Part shown: one piece after another, positions 20,421-28,476 of the stretch
How the letters are laid out: each line of letters begins with the position of its first letter
Numbering within the stretch: position 1 is the stretch's first letter
DNA from: Chromatiales bacterium
GTDB taxonomy: Bacteria; Pseudomonadota; Gammaproteobacteria; UBA6429; Thiohalophilaceae
Length of the DNA stretch: 64,000 nt
Direction of reading: 5' to 3'
Assembly: GCA_027032075.1 (NCBI GenBank)
Contig: JALVOC010000089.1
Coordinates: 186,001-250,000, forward strand
Made by a program: the position numbers and the translations under genes
The notes under the pieces: model-generated
Database searches by the model: none
Told to the model about the DNA's origin: nothing
Seen by the model: the letters and a program-made list of their open reading frames with translations, nothing else

Positions 20421-22382
20421 ATGCAGTTACGTCATAAATTTTTTATCGTCCTAGCCCTGTTGAGCAGTATTCCGCTGCTGATTTTGTTGTTTGGTGCGGT
20501 GGAGCAGCTACAGCGCGAAGTAACCGCCCGTACCTATACGGAGATGCGCGGCACGCTCGACAAAATGGCGGGTGAAATAGACCTTATTCTCAATAATCAA
20601 AAATCGATTGCGAAAGGTCTGGCGCGCGTGCCTGCGGTGCGTCATTTCGCCAACGCGGCAATGAATAAAGACAAATCGAAAAAATCGGAATATAACCGTT
20701 ATGCGGAAGAGCTGGAACAATTCTTTTTAAACTACCAACACTCGGTACCAAGCATTCAGGCCTTAAGATTCATCGATGCCTCGGGTAAAACACTGGTCAA
20801 GGTCAAGGAGGGAAAACCGGTTGAGGCAAAATTTACCGATAAATTAAGTGGGCGATTGTATGTGGCCGATCAGTCCAAGCGGCAATTTTTTCGTTATGCG
20901 ACGAAGGATGGTGTTTCTGTCGTAATGTCCGATTTTGAGTTGGGCCAGGTTTCAAGAGATGCCGATTTTTGTCCGGCAATGGTTCGTTATTCAGTGCCAA
21001 TCAGGGACGAAGTGGATAATCTCGAAGGTGTATTGGTGATCAATATGTGGGGGACGCGCCTCGATGCCACCATTGAAGCCTCTCTGGGGGGGCATTCTGT
21101 CAATGCGTATATCGTGCAGATGGATGAAAACGTTCGTCGGGATGGCGTATATCTATATCACCGTGATACGAACAAGCGTTTTGCCAACCAGTTGGGATCT
21201 GATTACCGTTTGTCGAATGAGCTGACAAAGGAAGAGTGGCAACGCATTCGTGCAACAGACAAATACGGAACGCTGTTCCGGGATGATGGCAGAATGTTGT
21301 TTTTCCGCAAGCTGGCGCCATATGCTGACCGTGACACCCGTTGGTTACTGGTTCTGGAAACGGGTTACAACGAGGTGTATGCGCCGATTAACAAAATGCG
21401 AAAATCGATTTTAATGTTGTTGGCCATCCTGCTGGTTGTCAGTATGTTAATCGCCATCTGGGCGTCAGGGCGACTTACAAAACCTGTACATAATCTTGCC
21501 GGAATTTTCCGGCGTTACGCCGATGGTAACAGACAAATCCGTTTCGAACCCTCGACTTCCAGCCAGGATGAAATCGAACAGGCTGGGCAGGCCTTTAATT
21601 ACCTTGCCGAGAAACTCGAATCCACTGAAAAAGAACGTGCCGAAGCAGTGCGTGCGGCCTGCCAGTCAGAGCGTCTGGCGGCGTTAGGACAACTGGCGGC
21701 AGGAATCGGTCATGAAATAAACAATCCCTTGATGAATATCATGTCGCTGGCTGATTTGATTGAATCATCAATAGATGATTCGCATCCGGAAATAAAGAAT
21801 GATCTGAAAATATTAAAAAAGGAAGGGCAGCGATGTGCCCGCATTATCCAGGGGATCCTGAGTTTTGCCCGGGAAAAGAAGCCAAGTTATGAGCTGTTCA
21901 ATATGTCGGAGTTGATCGAGGAAACGCTGGAATTATTGCATTATCGTATTGAAACAGCAGGCATTGATCTTTTGCAGGATGTGCAGCCGCAACTCTACAT
22001 GGAGGGTGACGCGAATTTGCTGCAACAGGTTCTGGTGAACGTTATCCTGAACGCTATCCAGGCATCGAGCAAGCACTCCTGTATCCGTATTGATGCTTAT
22101 CAGCATGATAATGACATAAATATTGAAATTTCGGACAATGGTATCGGAATCTCAGAAGTGGATTATTCAAAAATATTCGATCCGTTCTTTACTACCAAAG
22201 GTGAGGGGCAAGGCACGGGCCTTGGGCTTTCAATCAGCTACGGTATCATCCAGCGCCACCAGGGCAGTCTGGCGATTAAAAACAATATATCGGGGGGCGT
22301 AAAAGTCATAATTCGTTTGCCTGTAAAAGCTGAAGACGGCGTGTTGCGTCAGGAAATAAAGGAGTCTGTCAATGTCGGCTAA
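20421..22382 (+). CDS. Membrane sensor histidine kinase (NtrC-partner type)
   Basis: 653-residue two-component sensor. A first membrane helix (about residues 6-27) precedes a periplasmic domain of about 300 residues, probably Cache-like, and a second helix (about 329-348). A HAMP-like region and dimerisation domain follow, with the H-box LGQLAAGIGHEINNP (His at about 431). The ATPase domain has NVILNAIQAS, DNGIGI and GTGLGLSISYGI. The ATG at 20421 is preferred over an upstream TTG because GAGGA lies nine bases before it. It overlaps the response-regulator gene by 11 bases, so they are a cognate pair. The signal is unknown; nearby sulfur genes suggest a sulfur compound or redox state, which is inference. 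Confidence 0.9.
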   Translation: MQLRHKFFIVLALLSSIPLLILLFGAVEQLQREVTARTYTEMRGTLDKMAGEIDLILNNQKSIAKGLARVPAVRHFANAAMNKDKSKKSEYNRYAEELEQFFLNYQHSVPSIQALRFIDASGKTLVKVKEGKPVEAKFTDKLSGRLYVADQSKRQFFRYATKDGVSVVMSDFELGQVSRDADFCPAMVRYSVPIRDEVDNLEGVLVINMWGTRLDATIEASLGGHSVNAYIVQMDENVRRDGVYLYHRDTNKRFANQLGSDYRLSNELTKEEWQRIRATDKYGTLFRDDGRMLFFRKLAPYADRDTRWLLVLETGYNEVYAPINKMRKSILMLLAILLVVSMLIAIWASGRLTKPVHNLAGIFRRYADGNRQIRFEPSTSSQDEIEQAGQAFNYLAEKLESTEKERAEAVRAACQSERLAALGQLAAGIGHEINNPLMNIMSLADLIESSIDDSHPEIKNDLKILKKEGQRCARIIQGILSFAREKKPSYELFNMSELIEETLELLHYRIETAGIDLLQDVQPQLYMEGDANLLQQVLVNVILNAIQASSKHSCIRIDAYQHDNDINIEISDNGIGISEVDYSKIFDPFFTTKGEGQGTGLGLSISYGIIQRHQGSLAIKNNISGGVKVIIRLPVKAEDGVLRQEIKESVNVG

Positions 22383-23742
22383 AAAGTCAAGAATCCTGTT
22401 TGTAGATGATGATGTGGTGACATGTCGGGTGATGCAGAGAAATTGTGACAATGTCCAGTATGCCTGCACGGTATTCCAGGATGCACGCGCCTGCTTGTCA
22501 TTGTTCGAGAAAGAGAGCGCAGATATTATTATCACCGACCTGCGGATGCCGCATATGAACGGTTTTGAGTTTTTGAGCAAGATCCGGGAGATCGATCAGG
22601 AGGTGCCGGTACTGGTGATGACGGGGTATTCCTCGGTGGAAAATGCGGTCGAGGCGATGAAAAGAGGCGCGTCGGATTTCATCAAGAAACCATTTGATTT
22701 TGCCGAATTGCGTATCCTGATTGAGCGCGCCCTGAAAAATGCAAAACTCAGAACGGAAAATAAATTATTGAAGCGGCAACTGGGATCCAAACGCAACCGC
22801 TTTGGCATGATTGGCGATACGCCGGTGATGAAAACGTTGTTTAATACGATTGAAAAAGTTGCGGAAGTGAGTTGCAGTGTCATTATAACTGGTGAAACAG
22901 GCACAGGCAAAGAGCTTGTCGCCAGAGCATTACATAATTTCAGTCCCAGAAAAGATGCACCGTTTATTGCAGTTGACTGCGGAGCGCTGACAACAACCTT
23001 ACTGGAAAGTGAGTTGTTTGGACACGAGAAAGGCGCTTTTACCGGTGCAGTGCAAAGGAAATACGGGCTGATAGAACAGGCAGACGGCGGTACCCTGTTT
23101 CTGGACGAAATATGTAATATCTCGGATGCCATGCAAATGAAACTGATGCGGGCGATTGAGGAAAATTGTTTGACCCGTGTAGGTGGCAGTACACCGATAT
23201 CCTTCGACGTACGGTTTATCGCTGCAAGCAATCGTGATCTTGAAAAAATGGTGGAGCAGGGTGAATTACGGCAGGATTTTTATCATCGACTGAACGTCGT
23301 GAATTTTAATGTCCCACCCTTGTCTGAGCGCGCCCAGGATATACCTGCATTGGTGGACAAGTTCGTGGAGGAATTCAACCTGCGGTATAACCGGCGTGTG
23401 CAGGGATTCGACAGTGTTTCCCTGCAGCGACTTTGCGCAGCACGCTGGAGAGGTAACGTCAGGGAATTACGTAATACTGTCGAGCGTTGCGTGATACTGG
23501 CAGAAGGGCCGGTTTTGCACTGGGAAGGAAAAACGGAGATGGATTCGTTTGATTTTGATGTCCCGGTGAAATTTTCGGATGATGAATTCTACTCACTAAA
23601 TCGCCTGGAGCAGGAATATATCAATCATGTGCTGAAGTGTTTCAAAGGCAAAAAGACCAAGGCTGCCGAAATACTTGGAATTGACAAAACAACATTGTGG
23701 AGAAAGCTGCGTCGTTATGAGAATGATACGGAAGTATTGTGA
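22372..23742 (+). CDS. Sigma54-dependent response regulator, NtrC family
   Basis: 456 residues in the classic three-domain order. The receiver domain has phospho-acceptor Asp at about 56 in IIITDLRMP. The AAA+ domain has Walker A GETGTGKE (about 174-181) and an intact GAFTGA loop (about 221-226) that contacts sigma54. The C-terminal Fis-type helix-turn-helix ends KAAEILGIDKTTLWRKLRRYE. The complete GAFTGA loop means it should activate -24/-12 promoters, and two such promoters lie within 2 kb downstream. Phosphorylated by the overlapping kinase. Confidence 0.94.
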   Translation: MSAKKSRILFVDDDVVTCRVMQRNCDNVQYACTVFQDARACLSLFEKESADIIITDLRMPHMNGFEFLSKIREIDQEVPVLVMTGYSSVENAVEAMKRGASDFIKKPFDFAELRILIERALKNAKLRTENKLLKRQLGSKRNRFGMIGDTPVMKTLFNTIEKVAEVSCSVIITGETGTGKELVARALHNFSPRKDAPFIAVDCGALTTTLLESELFGHEKGAFTGAVQRKYGLIEQADGGTLFLDEICNISDAMQMKLMRAIEENCLTRVGGSTPISFDVRFIAASNRDLEKMVEQGELRQDFYHRLNVVNFNVPPLSERAQDIPALVDKFVEEFNLRYNRRVQGFDSVSLQRLCAARWRGNVRELRNTVERCVILAEGPVLHWEGKTEMDSFDFDVPVKFSDDEFYSLNRLEQEYINHVLKCFKGKKTKAAEILGIDKTTLWRKLRRYENDTEVL

Positions 23743-23745
23743 TGT

Positions 23746-23793
23746 GCAAATATTGCCGCATAAATATTTTGCATAACGCAATGTTTTATGCGG
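23746..23793. promoter_or_regulatory. Putative upstream activator site of the DsrE-like gene
   Basis: Nested dyads: GCAA-ATA-TTGC (23746-23756), then CCGCATAAA (23756-23764) pairing with TTTATGCGG (23785-23793) around TTGC-ATAAC-GCAA. No T tract follows, so a terminator is less likely. The centre is about 107 bases upstream of the -12 element, a normal distance for an NtrC-type activator. Shares AACGCAAT with the soxY upstream region. Confidence 0.5.
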
Positions 23794-23867
23794 GTTGATT
23801 TAAAACAATTCCACCATGAAGTACGTAAGTTGTTGAATTTTCTATATAATATATTTATCTTGGAAGT

Positions 23868-23883
23868 TGGTACAAAGATTGCT
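23868..23883 (+). promoter_or_regulatory. Sigma54 (-24/-12) promoter of the DsrE-like gene
   Basis: TGGTACAAAGATTGCT matches the consensus TGGCACRNNNNTTGCW at all defined positions but one, with exact GG-N10-GC spacing. It lies 46 bases before the start codon and directly downstream of a gene for a sigma54-dependent activator. Confidence 0.85.
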
Positions 23884-23929
23884 CAACTACTCAGGACTTA
23901 AGTACATAATAACCCCAGGAGGAGACAGC

Positions 23930-24403
23930 ATGAAGTCAGCTTTCAGAAAATCATTTATATTGCTTGCGGTTGCACTGTTAGGCCTCGGTGTTGCAACGGC
24001 ACAGGCCGGCACCGCAAAGAATGGTTATAACAAGCAGAAAGTCGTTTACCACATCAATAATATTCATACTGCCAAGGGTGCGTTACGGAATGTAAAAAAT
24101 CACCTGAATGCGTTGGGTGATGAAAACATTGAAGTTATCGTCGTCACCCACAGTAGCGGTGCTTTCGCATTGGTCGACGGTTCAATGGGTAAAAAAGACA
24201 AGAAAACCGGCAAGGTTTATGATTTCCGTGACACCATCGCAAGTCTGGCGAATCGAGGCGTCAAATTCCAGATTTGTGCAAATACGATCCGCGGTAAGAA
24301 AATTGACAAAAACAAGATCAGTGAATTTGCTGAAGTTGTCCCTTCCGGCGTTGCACAAGTCGCTGATTTGCAGCAGAAAGGCTATTTGTACATCAAACCT
24401 TGA
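23930..24403 (+). CDS. Secreted DsrE/DsrF-like sulfur-relay family protein
   Basis: 157 residues with a Sec signal peptide (basic start, LLAVALLGLGVATAQA, cleavage after AQA). The mature part matches the DsrE-like fold: VVYHINN, a helix, EVIVVTHSSGAFALV, and the conserved cysteine in GVKFQICANTIRG. DsrE-type proteins carry persulfide sulfur on this cysteine; a periplasmic version next to SoxYZ suggests sulfur transfer or detoxification outside the cytoplasm. The ATG at 23930 has AGGAGGA upstream. Expressed from a sigma54 promoter, ended by a strong terminator, and convergent with soxYZ. The family call is firm; the exact role is inference. Confidence 0.82.
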   Translation: MKSAFRKSFILLAVALLGLGVATAQAGTAKNGYNKQKVVYHINNIHTAKGALRNVKNHLNALGDENIEVIVVTHSSGAFALVDGSMGKKDKKTGKVYDFRDTIASLANRGVKFQICANTIRGKKIDKNKISEFAEVVPSGVAQVADLQQKGYLYIKP

Positions 24404-24429
24404 GCAGGAACATATCTACTGCAACATCG

Positions 24430-24460
24430 ACGGGCGTATATGCTACGCCCGTTTTTTTTT
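24430..24460 (+). terminator. Terminator after the DsrE-like gene
   Basis: ACGGGCGTA (24430-24438) pairs perfectly with TACGCCCGT (24444-24452) around a 5-base loop, followed by nine T. A strong intrinsic terminator. Confidence 0.95.
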
Positions 24461-24595
24461 GCGCCAAAATTATAAGACTGGTTGAATGCTGCCTGATTTT
24501 GTCCAAAAGGAGCCCTGGAACATTGACAATACGTTAACTAAGGGTGGGACAATACTGCAGATTTGATTTTCTTTCCTGTTTTATCTTTTATCTCC

Positions 24596-24624
24596 AAAAA
24601 AAAGGCGTGCTGACTCAGCACGCC
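24596..24624 (-). terminator. Terminator after soxZ (minus strand)
   Basis: GGCGTGCTGA and TCAGCACGCC (24604-24624) form a 10-bp stem. On the minus strand it is followed by eight T (complement of 24596-24603). Ends the soxYZ transcript. Confidence 0.92.
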
Positions 24625-24662
24625 ATGACTACAAAGGAGAAGAAAACGAACCGGCAAATCGC

Positions 24663-24977
24663 TTATTTGATTTTCGCTACTGAACTCCCGCTGTTGCCTT
24701 TGTTATCGACCCAGGAGATTTTCAGGCTATCACCCGCTTTTGCGCCTTTGAAACGGAAGGAAAGAAAAGGGTTCTTGGAAACCCCTGGTCCCCACATGCA
24801 GTTTAATATTGCTTTATTACCGTGTTCGCATTTTACTTCGGTAATGTAGTGTGCCGGGATGAGTTTGCCGGTTTTTTTGTTTTTGCGCATTCCCGTTTCC
24901 ATCGGGTGAAAAATAATCGCTTTTACGGTTGTTTTTCCGTTATCCACCCAGGCGCGTATTTTCATTTTATTTGCCAT
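24663..24977 (-). CDS. soxZ: Thiosulfate-oxidation carrier complex protein SoxZ
   Basis: 104-residue immunoglobulin-like protein that pairs with SoxY and helps present the sulfur-carrying arm to the other Sox enzymes. Recognisable features are the start KIRAWVDNGKTTVKAIIFHPMETG split by the first beta strands, LIPAHYITEV, and the end LKISWVDNKGNSGSS. It has no signal peptide, as usual for SoxZ, which is co-exported with SoxY. AAGAGGA precedes the start. It lies 40 bases after soxY in one transcript. Confidence 0.93.
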   Translation of the reverse strand: MANKMKIRAWVDNGKTTVKAIIFHPMETGMRKNKKTGKLIPAHYITEVKCEHGNKAILNCMWGPGVSKNPFLSFRFKGAKAGDSLKISWVDNKGNSGSSVAKIK

Positions 24978-25017
24978 CTACTTTAATCCTCTTGATAAAA
25001 TCAGGTATCCACCGTTG

Positions 25018-25488
25018 TTAACCGCCACACCCGCCGAGTGTGACCTTTACCGATTTTTTTGCGGTGTAGAGTTTGCCGTTCGATTTGACAACAGCGATCA
25101 CATCGGAGGTTTTTGCCATTTTAATCCTGCCCGTAATAAAACCATCCGTAACGCTGGACATTTCATAACTGGCGGAAAGGGGAAAGTTATTCACGGGTAC
25201 AAAGATGGAGATGTTTTCCACGTTCGGCAGCGTTGTTGTTACCGAGACAGAAACCACGGCTCCATTCTCAGCAATATCCGGAGCTTTGACGGTGATCGCC
25301 TTGCTGTCAATCGGCTTGCGCTTGCCGTTGAGGGCATGCAAAGCCTCGGGATATTTTTTGGCGCTGAACGCCTGTTTTGGCCAGGCGGCAAACACGGTTC
25401 GCGGTGTCAGCAGGTTGGCGCCGGCCGCAACCGCCACACAACTGGCGGTCATGCCGGCTTTCAGCAGAATTCGACGGGTTTTCAACAT
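25018..25488 (-). CDS. soxY: Thiosulfate-oxidation carrier protein SoxY
   Basis: 156-residue periplasmic carrier on whose C-terminal cysteine sulfur intermediates are bound. The protein ends in the diagnostic swinging arm GGCGG. It starts MLKTRRILLKAG, a twin-arginine signal, with likely cleavage after VFA; this is consistent with Tat export of folded SoxYZ. The ATG at 25488 has GAGGAG eight bases upstream; a longer frame to 25584 would bury the signal peptide. Paired with soxZ, under a sigma54 promoter. No soxA, soxX, soxB or soxCD is present in the window. Confidence 0.95.
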   Translation of the reverse strand: MLKTRRILLKAGMTASCVAVAAGANLLTPRTVFAAWPKQAFSAKKYPEALHALNGKRKPIDSKAITVKAPDIAENGAVVSVSVTTTLPNVENISIFVPVNNFPLSASYEMSSVTDGFITGRIKMAKTSDVIAVVKSNGKLYTAKKSVKVTLGGCGG

Positions 25489-25538
25489 AGAATAGAGCTC
25501 CTCAAGCAGGGTTGGTGTTATTTCCTCCCAGAATTGAT

Positions 25539-25554
25539 TGCAAAAATGACGCCA
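25539..25554 (-). promoter_or_regulatory. Sigma54 (-24/-12) promoter of soxYZ
   Basis: On the minus strand TGGCGTCATTTTTGCA has GG-N10-GC spacing and the TTGCA -12 box; positions 5-7 of the -24 side deviate from consensus. It lies about 51 bases upstream of the soxY start. The match and the context with the NtrC-type regulator support it. Confidence 0.75.
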
Positions 25555-25617
25555 AGTTGAAATAGGCAATAAAAACAATAACATACGAGTCTCCTACATC
25601 ACGGAGGCGAAATATCA

Positions 25618-25645
25618 CTGCAAAACGCAATATGCATTATTGCAG
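25618..25645. promoter_or_regulatory. Putative upstream activator site of soxYZ
   Basis: CTGCAA (25618-25623) pairs with TTGCAG (25640-25645). Inside, GCAATA (25627-25632) pairs with TATTGC (25638-25643). The centre is about 95 bases upstream of the -12 element. Contains AACGCAAT, as in the DsrE-like upstream region, and GCAATATGCA, as upstream of the kinase gene. Confidence 0.5.
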
Positions 25646-25784
25646 AATCATCACTTGGGTGCGCCGGGAGGCTGCGGATCCAGACAAAATTCTGTGCAGG
25701 GAACAGGGGCATTCCCGCCTTGGTCATATTTCTAAAGATGCCTTGAAAAAACCCCATCGCCTCTGTAGAATCCACCCTCTCGAG

Positions 25785-25861
<77 letters not shown>

Positions 25862-25870
25862 TTTCTCAGG

Positions 25871-25909
25871 ATAGCCTAAGTAATTGATTTACTTAGGCTA
25901 TTTTGTTTT
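25871..25909 (+). terminator. Terminator after tRNA-fMet
   Basis: A perfect 13-bp stem (25871-25883 with 25889-25901), loop TTGAT, then TTTGTTTT. It separates the tRNA transcript from the rimP operon, in contrast to the cotranscription known for E. coli metY. Confidence 0.85.
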
Positions 25910-26250
25910 AATCCCAAGTTTCTCCTTGTGGTTGCCAAAAATTTCCCTGGCCGTAAATCCTCTTGCTGCCCTGAGTGTTCGATTTCCGCTTCGTTGTGGA
26001 TAAGGAAAGCCGCTAGCGGCAGCCGGCATGTGTCCGATGTCGGCGATAGCGGTATGGCAGGCGGGTGGGGCAATGTCGTGGCTTGCGCAGCAAGCGTGAG
26101 TGGGACGGCGATACGGGAGTGAGCGGATCGGCCACGCCGCGCAGAAGCAGGCATTTTCCGTCAGGCGCCGTGAACGCCTGGGAGGGACAGTGCCCGGCCA
26201 AATGGTGTACGCGGGGCAGGTCGTGTCCAGTCAGCGGCTATCCCGGCAGG
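25910..26250. other. G+C-rich non-coding stretch between tRNA-fMet and the rimP promoter
   Basis: About 340 bases with no credible gene; the short ORFs on both strands are low-complexity and unlike anything known. It holds small dyads, GCTTGC-GCA-GCAAGC (26081-26095) and CAGGCG/CGCCTG (26162-26180), plus imperfect repeats of GGCGATA. Composition is higher in G+C than the flanking intergenic DNA, so it may be a decayed repeat element. Confidence 0.4.
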
Positions 26251-26252
26251 CT

Positions 26253-26280
26253 TTGCGAATCGCCTTGAGGGTGCTATACT
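26253..26280 (+). promoter_or_regulatory. Candidate sigma70 promoter of the rimP-nusA-infB operon
   Basis: TTGCGA at 26253-26258 and TATACT at 26275-26280, spacer 16. Predicted start near 26287, just before a long hairpin and about 130 bases upstream of rimP. Confidence 0.6.
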
Positions 26281-26297
26281 CCCGCTGATTTTCAGAA

Positions 26298-26336
26298 GTA
26301 AATAAAAAGTGGGCCTTGAGCCCACTTTTTATTTAC
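26298..26336 (+). promoter_or_regulatory. Leader hairpin (attenuator-like) of the rimP-nusA operon
   Basis: A perfect 17-bp stem (26298-26314 with 26320-26336) with loop CTTGA. The lower stem is A/T and the upper stem is GTGGGC, so the downstream arm itself contains TTTTTATTT after a G+C-rich hairpin. It can act as an intrinsic terminator in the leader. NusA autoregulation of this operon is established in E. coli; a role in that here is inference. Confidence 0.7.
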
Positions 26337-26413
26337 GGAAGGGGAAACTGGCGCGGACTAGCCGATGTCGCCATCGTTCGGCGCGAGTGGGAGATGGTTG
26401 AGGTGTGTGAGGT

Positions 26414-26896
26414 ATGCGGGTTCGGGACCGGTTAACAGAATTGGTGGCATCGGCGGTTGAGCCTTTGGGTTATGAACTGCTCGGTGTGGAGTATCTGGCG
26501 CAAGGGCATCATTCCCTGCTTCGTATATATATAGATAGCCCCGGCGGGATAACGCTGGAGGATTGCGAACGGGCCAGCCGCCAGGTCAGTGCCGTACTGG
26601 ATGTGGAGGATCCTATCAAGGGTCAGTACACACTGGAAATGTCTTCCCCCGGCCTGGATCGCCCTTTGTTTACTGCGGAGCATTTCAGGCAGCATATCGG
26701 GCAGATGGTTAAATTAAGGCTGCGAGTGCCCGTAGAGGGGCGTCGCAAATTTACCGCGGTAATCCGCAAGGTTGAGGGGGAATTGCTTCAGATCGATTCA
26801 CCGGAGACAGAAGAGAAATGGCAGCTTTCTCTGGAGAACATCGAGAAAGCGAATTTGGTGCCCGATTACGATGGGCTGACAGGGAGTCGGGATTGA
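26414..26896 (+). CDS. rimP: Ribosome maturation factor RimP
   Basis: Assists late assembly of the 30S subunit. The 160-residue protein has the family motifs GYELLGVEYL, LRIYIDSPGGITLEDCERASR split near residue 40, and LEMSSPGLDRPL, followed by the SH3-like C-terminal domain. The start ATG is preceded only by a weak GAGGT. First gene of the rimP-nusA-infB-rbfA-truB operon. Confidence 0.95.
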   Translation: MRVRDRLTELVASAVEPLGYELLGVEYLAQGHHSLLRIYIDSPGGITLEDCERASRQVSAVLDVEDPIKGQYTLEMSSPGLDRPLFTAEHFRQHIGQMVKLRLRVPVEGRRKFTAVIRKVEGELLQIDSPETEEKWQLSLENIEKANLVPDYDGLTGSRD

Positions 26897-26944
26897 AAAC
26901 AATCGCCGATTTATTGATAGAGTGAGACAGACAGAGGCCGTACG

Positions 26945-28441
26945 ATGAACAAAGAGATTCTGCTGGTTGTTGATGCAGTCTCCAACGAAAAGGGCGTGGA
27001 TAAAAGCATTATCTTTGAAGCAATTGAGATAGCGCTGGCAACCGCAACCAAAAAACGTTTCGACACTGATGTGGATATTCGCGTCAGTGTGGATCATGAA
27101 ACCGGTGACTATGAAACGTTCCGCCGTTGGGAAGTGGTGGAAGACGATGCGGTGGAAGCGCCGGAACGCCAGTTTACCCTGTCTGCAGCACGTATTGATG
27201 ATCCGAATATCCAGGTCGGTGATTTTATCGAGGAACAGATTGAATCGATAGAATTCGGCCGCATTGCGGCGCAGACGGCGAAACAGGTCATTGTGCAGAA
27301 AGTGCGTGAGGCCGAGCGCGCCCAGGTGGTGGAAGCTTACAAGGATCGCATTGGCGAACTTGTGATGGGGGTGGTGAAACGGGTGGAACGTGGAAATGTC
27401 TATCTTGATTTGGGGAATAATGCAGATGCCATTATTTTCCGTGAAGATCTGATACCGCGGGAATCCATTCGTGCCGGAGATCGCATTCGCGGTTACCTCA
27501 AGGAAATCAACACTGAAGTACGTGGTCCGCAACTGTTCGTCAGTCGTACCGATCCGCGCTTCTTGATCGAATTGTTCAAAATCGAGGTGCCGGAAGTCGG
27601 TGAAGGTCTGATAGAAATCATCGAAGCCTCACGTGATCCAGGTTTACGGGCAAAAATTGCGGTAAAAAGCAATGAGCCAAGGATTGATCCGGTCGGTGCC
27701 TGTGTTGGCATGCGTGGTTCGCGGGTGCAGGCGGTATCGAACGAACTCTCCGGGGAACGCGTTGATATCGTTTTGTGGGACGAAAACCCGGCGCAATTTG
27801 TCATCAATGCGATGTCGCCAGCAGAGGTTGAGTCCATCGTGATGGATGAGGTTACCCATGTGATGGACGTGGCGGTCAGCGAAGATCAGTTATCCCAGGC
27901 AATCGGCCGCGGTGGCCAAAACGTCAAGCTTGCCAGCGAGTTGACAGGCTGGACCCTCAACGTCATGTCATCAAGCGAAGCCGAAGAGAAGAGTGAAGTC
28001 GAGGCGGAACGGTTGCAAAAGATGTTCATGGAGCAACTCGATGTGGACGAGGAAATAGCCGTTATCCTGGTGCAGGAAGGTTTTTCCACCATTGATGAGG
28101 TGGCCTATGTGCCTACCAGTGAGATGCTGGCAATTGAGGAATTCGATGAAAATATGGTTGAGGAGTTGCGTGGGCGTGCGCGTGACGTGCTTTTGACCCG
28201 TGCCATCAGCAGTGAGGAAGATTTTGTCAGTGTGGAACCGGATGAAGATCTGAAAAATATGGAAGGCATGGATCTTGATCTGGCTTTCAAATTGGCAAAA
28301 AACGGCATCGTAAGTATGGAAGACCTGGCGGAACAATCGGTGGATGAACTCCTCAGTATCAATGAGGATCTGGATGAGGAAACGGCGGGGAAGTTGATTA
28401 TGCAAGCACGTGAACCCTGGTTTGCGGAGCAATCTGAATAA
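26945..28441 (+). CDS. nusA: Transcription termination/antitermination factor NusA
   Basis: RNA polymerase-bound factor controlling pausing, termination and antitermination. The 498-residue protein has, in order, the N-terminal polymerase-binding domain, an S1 domain ([20 protein letters not shown] region), KH1 ([12 protein letters not shown]), KH2 ([17 protein letters not shown]), and two acidic C-terminal helix-hairpin-helix repeats typical of gammaproteobacteria. It lies between rimP and infB as usual and probably regulates its own leader. Confidence 0.97.
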   Translation: MNKEILLVVDAVSNEKGVDKSIIFEAIEIALATATKKRFDTDVDIRVSVDHETGDYETFRRWEVVEDDAVEAPERQFTLSAARIDDPNIQVGDFIEEQIESIEFGRIAAQTAKQVIVQKVREAERAQVVEAYKDRIGELVMGVVKRVERGNVYLDLGNNADAIIFREDLIPRESIRAGDRIRGYLKEINTEVRGPQLFVSRTDPRFLIELFKIEVPEVGEGLIEIIEASRDPGLRAKIAVKSNEPRIDPVGACVGMRGSRVQAVSNELSGERVDIVLWDENPAQFVINAMSPAEVESIVMDEVTHVMDVAVSEDQLSQAIGRGGQNVKLASELTGWTLNVMSSSEAEEKSEVEAERLQKMFMEQLDVDEEIAVILVQEGFSTIDEVAYVPTSEMLAIEEFDENMVEELRGRARDVLLTRAISSEEDFVSVEPDEDLKNMEGMDLDLAFKLAKNGIVSMEDLAEQSVDELLSINEDLDEETAGKLIMQAREPWFAEQSE

Positions 28442-28476
28442 TTTTAAGCAGTGACCGAGGGGCAGGAGAGAACTAT

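Noticed and set aside
23756-23793. Inverted repeat after the response-regulator gene as a terminator
   Set aside because: No T tract follows and its nested TTGC/GCAA arms match sites upstream of soxY, so a regulatory site is more likely.
24461-24595. TTGACA at about 24523 as a promoter between the two convergent terminators
   Set aside because: No suitable -10 at normal spacing and no gene downstream in that direction before the soxZ terminator.
25876-26288. Several short ORFs on both strands after tRNA-fMet
   Set aside because: Low-complexity Arg/Pro/Ser-rich products with no start signals; the interval carries the tRNA terminator and the rimP promoter.
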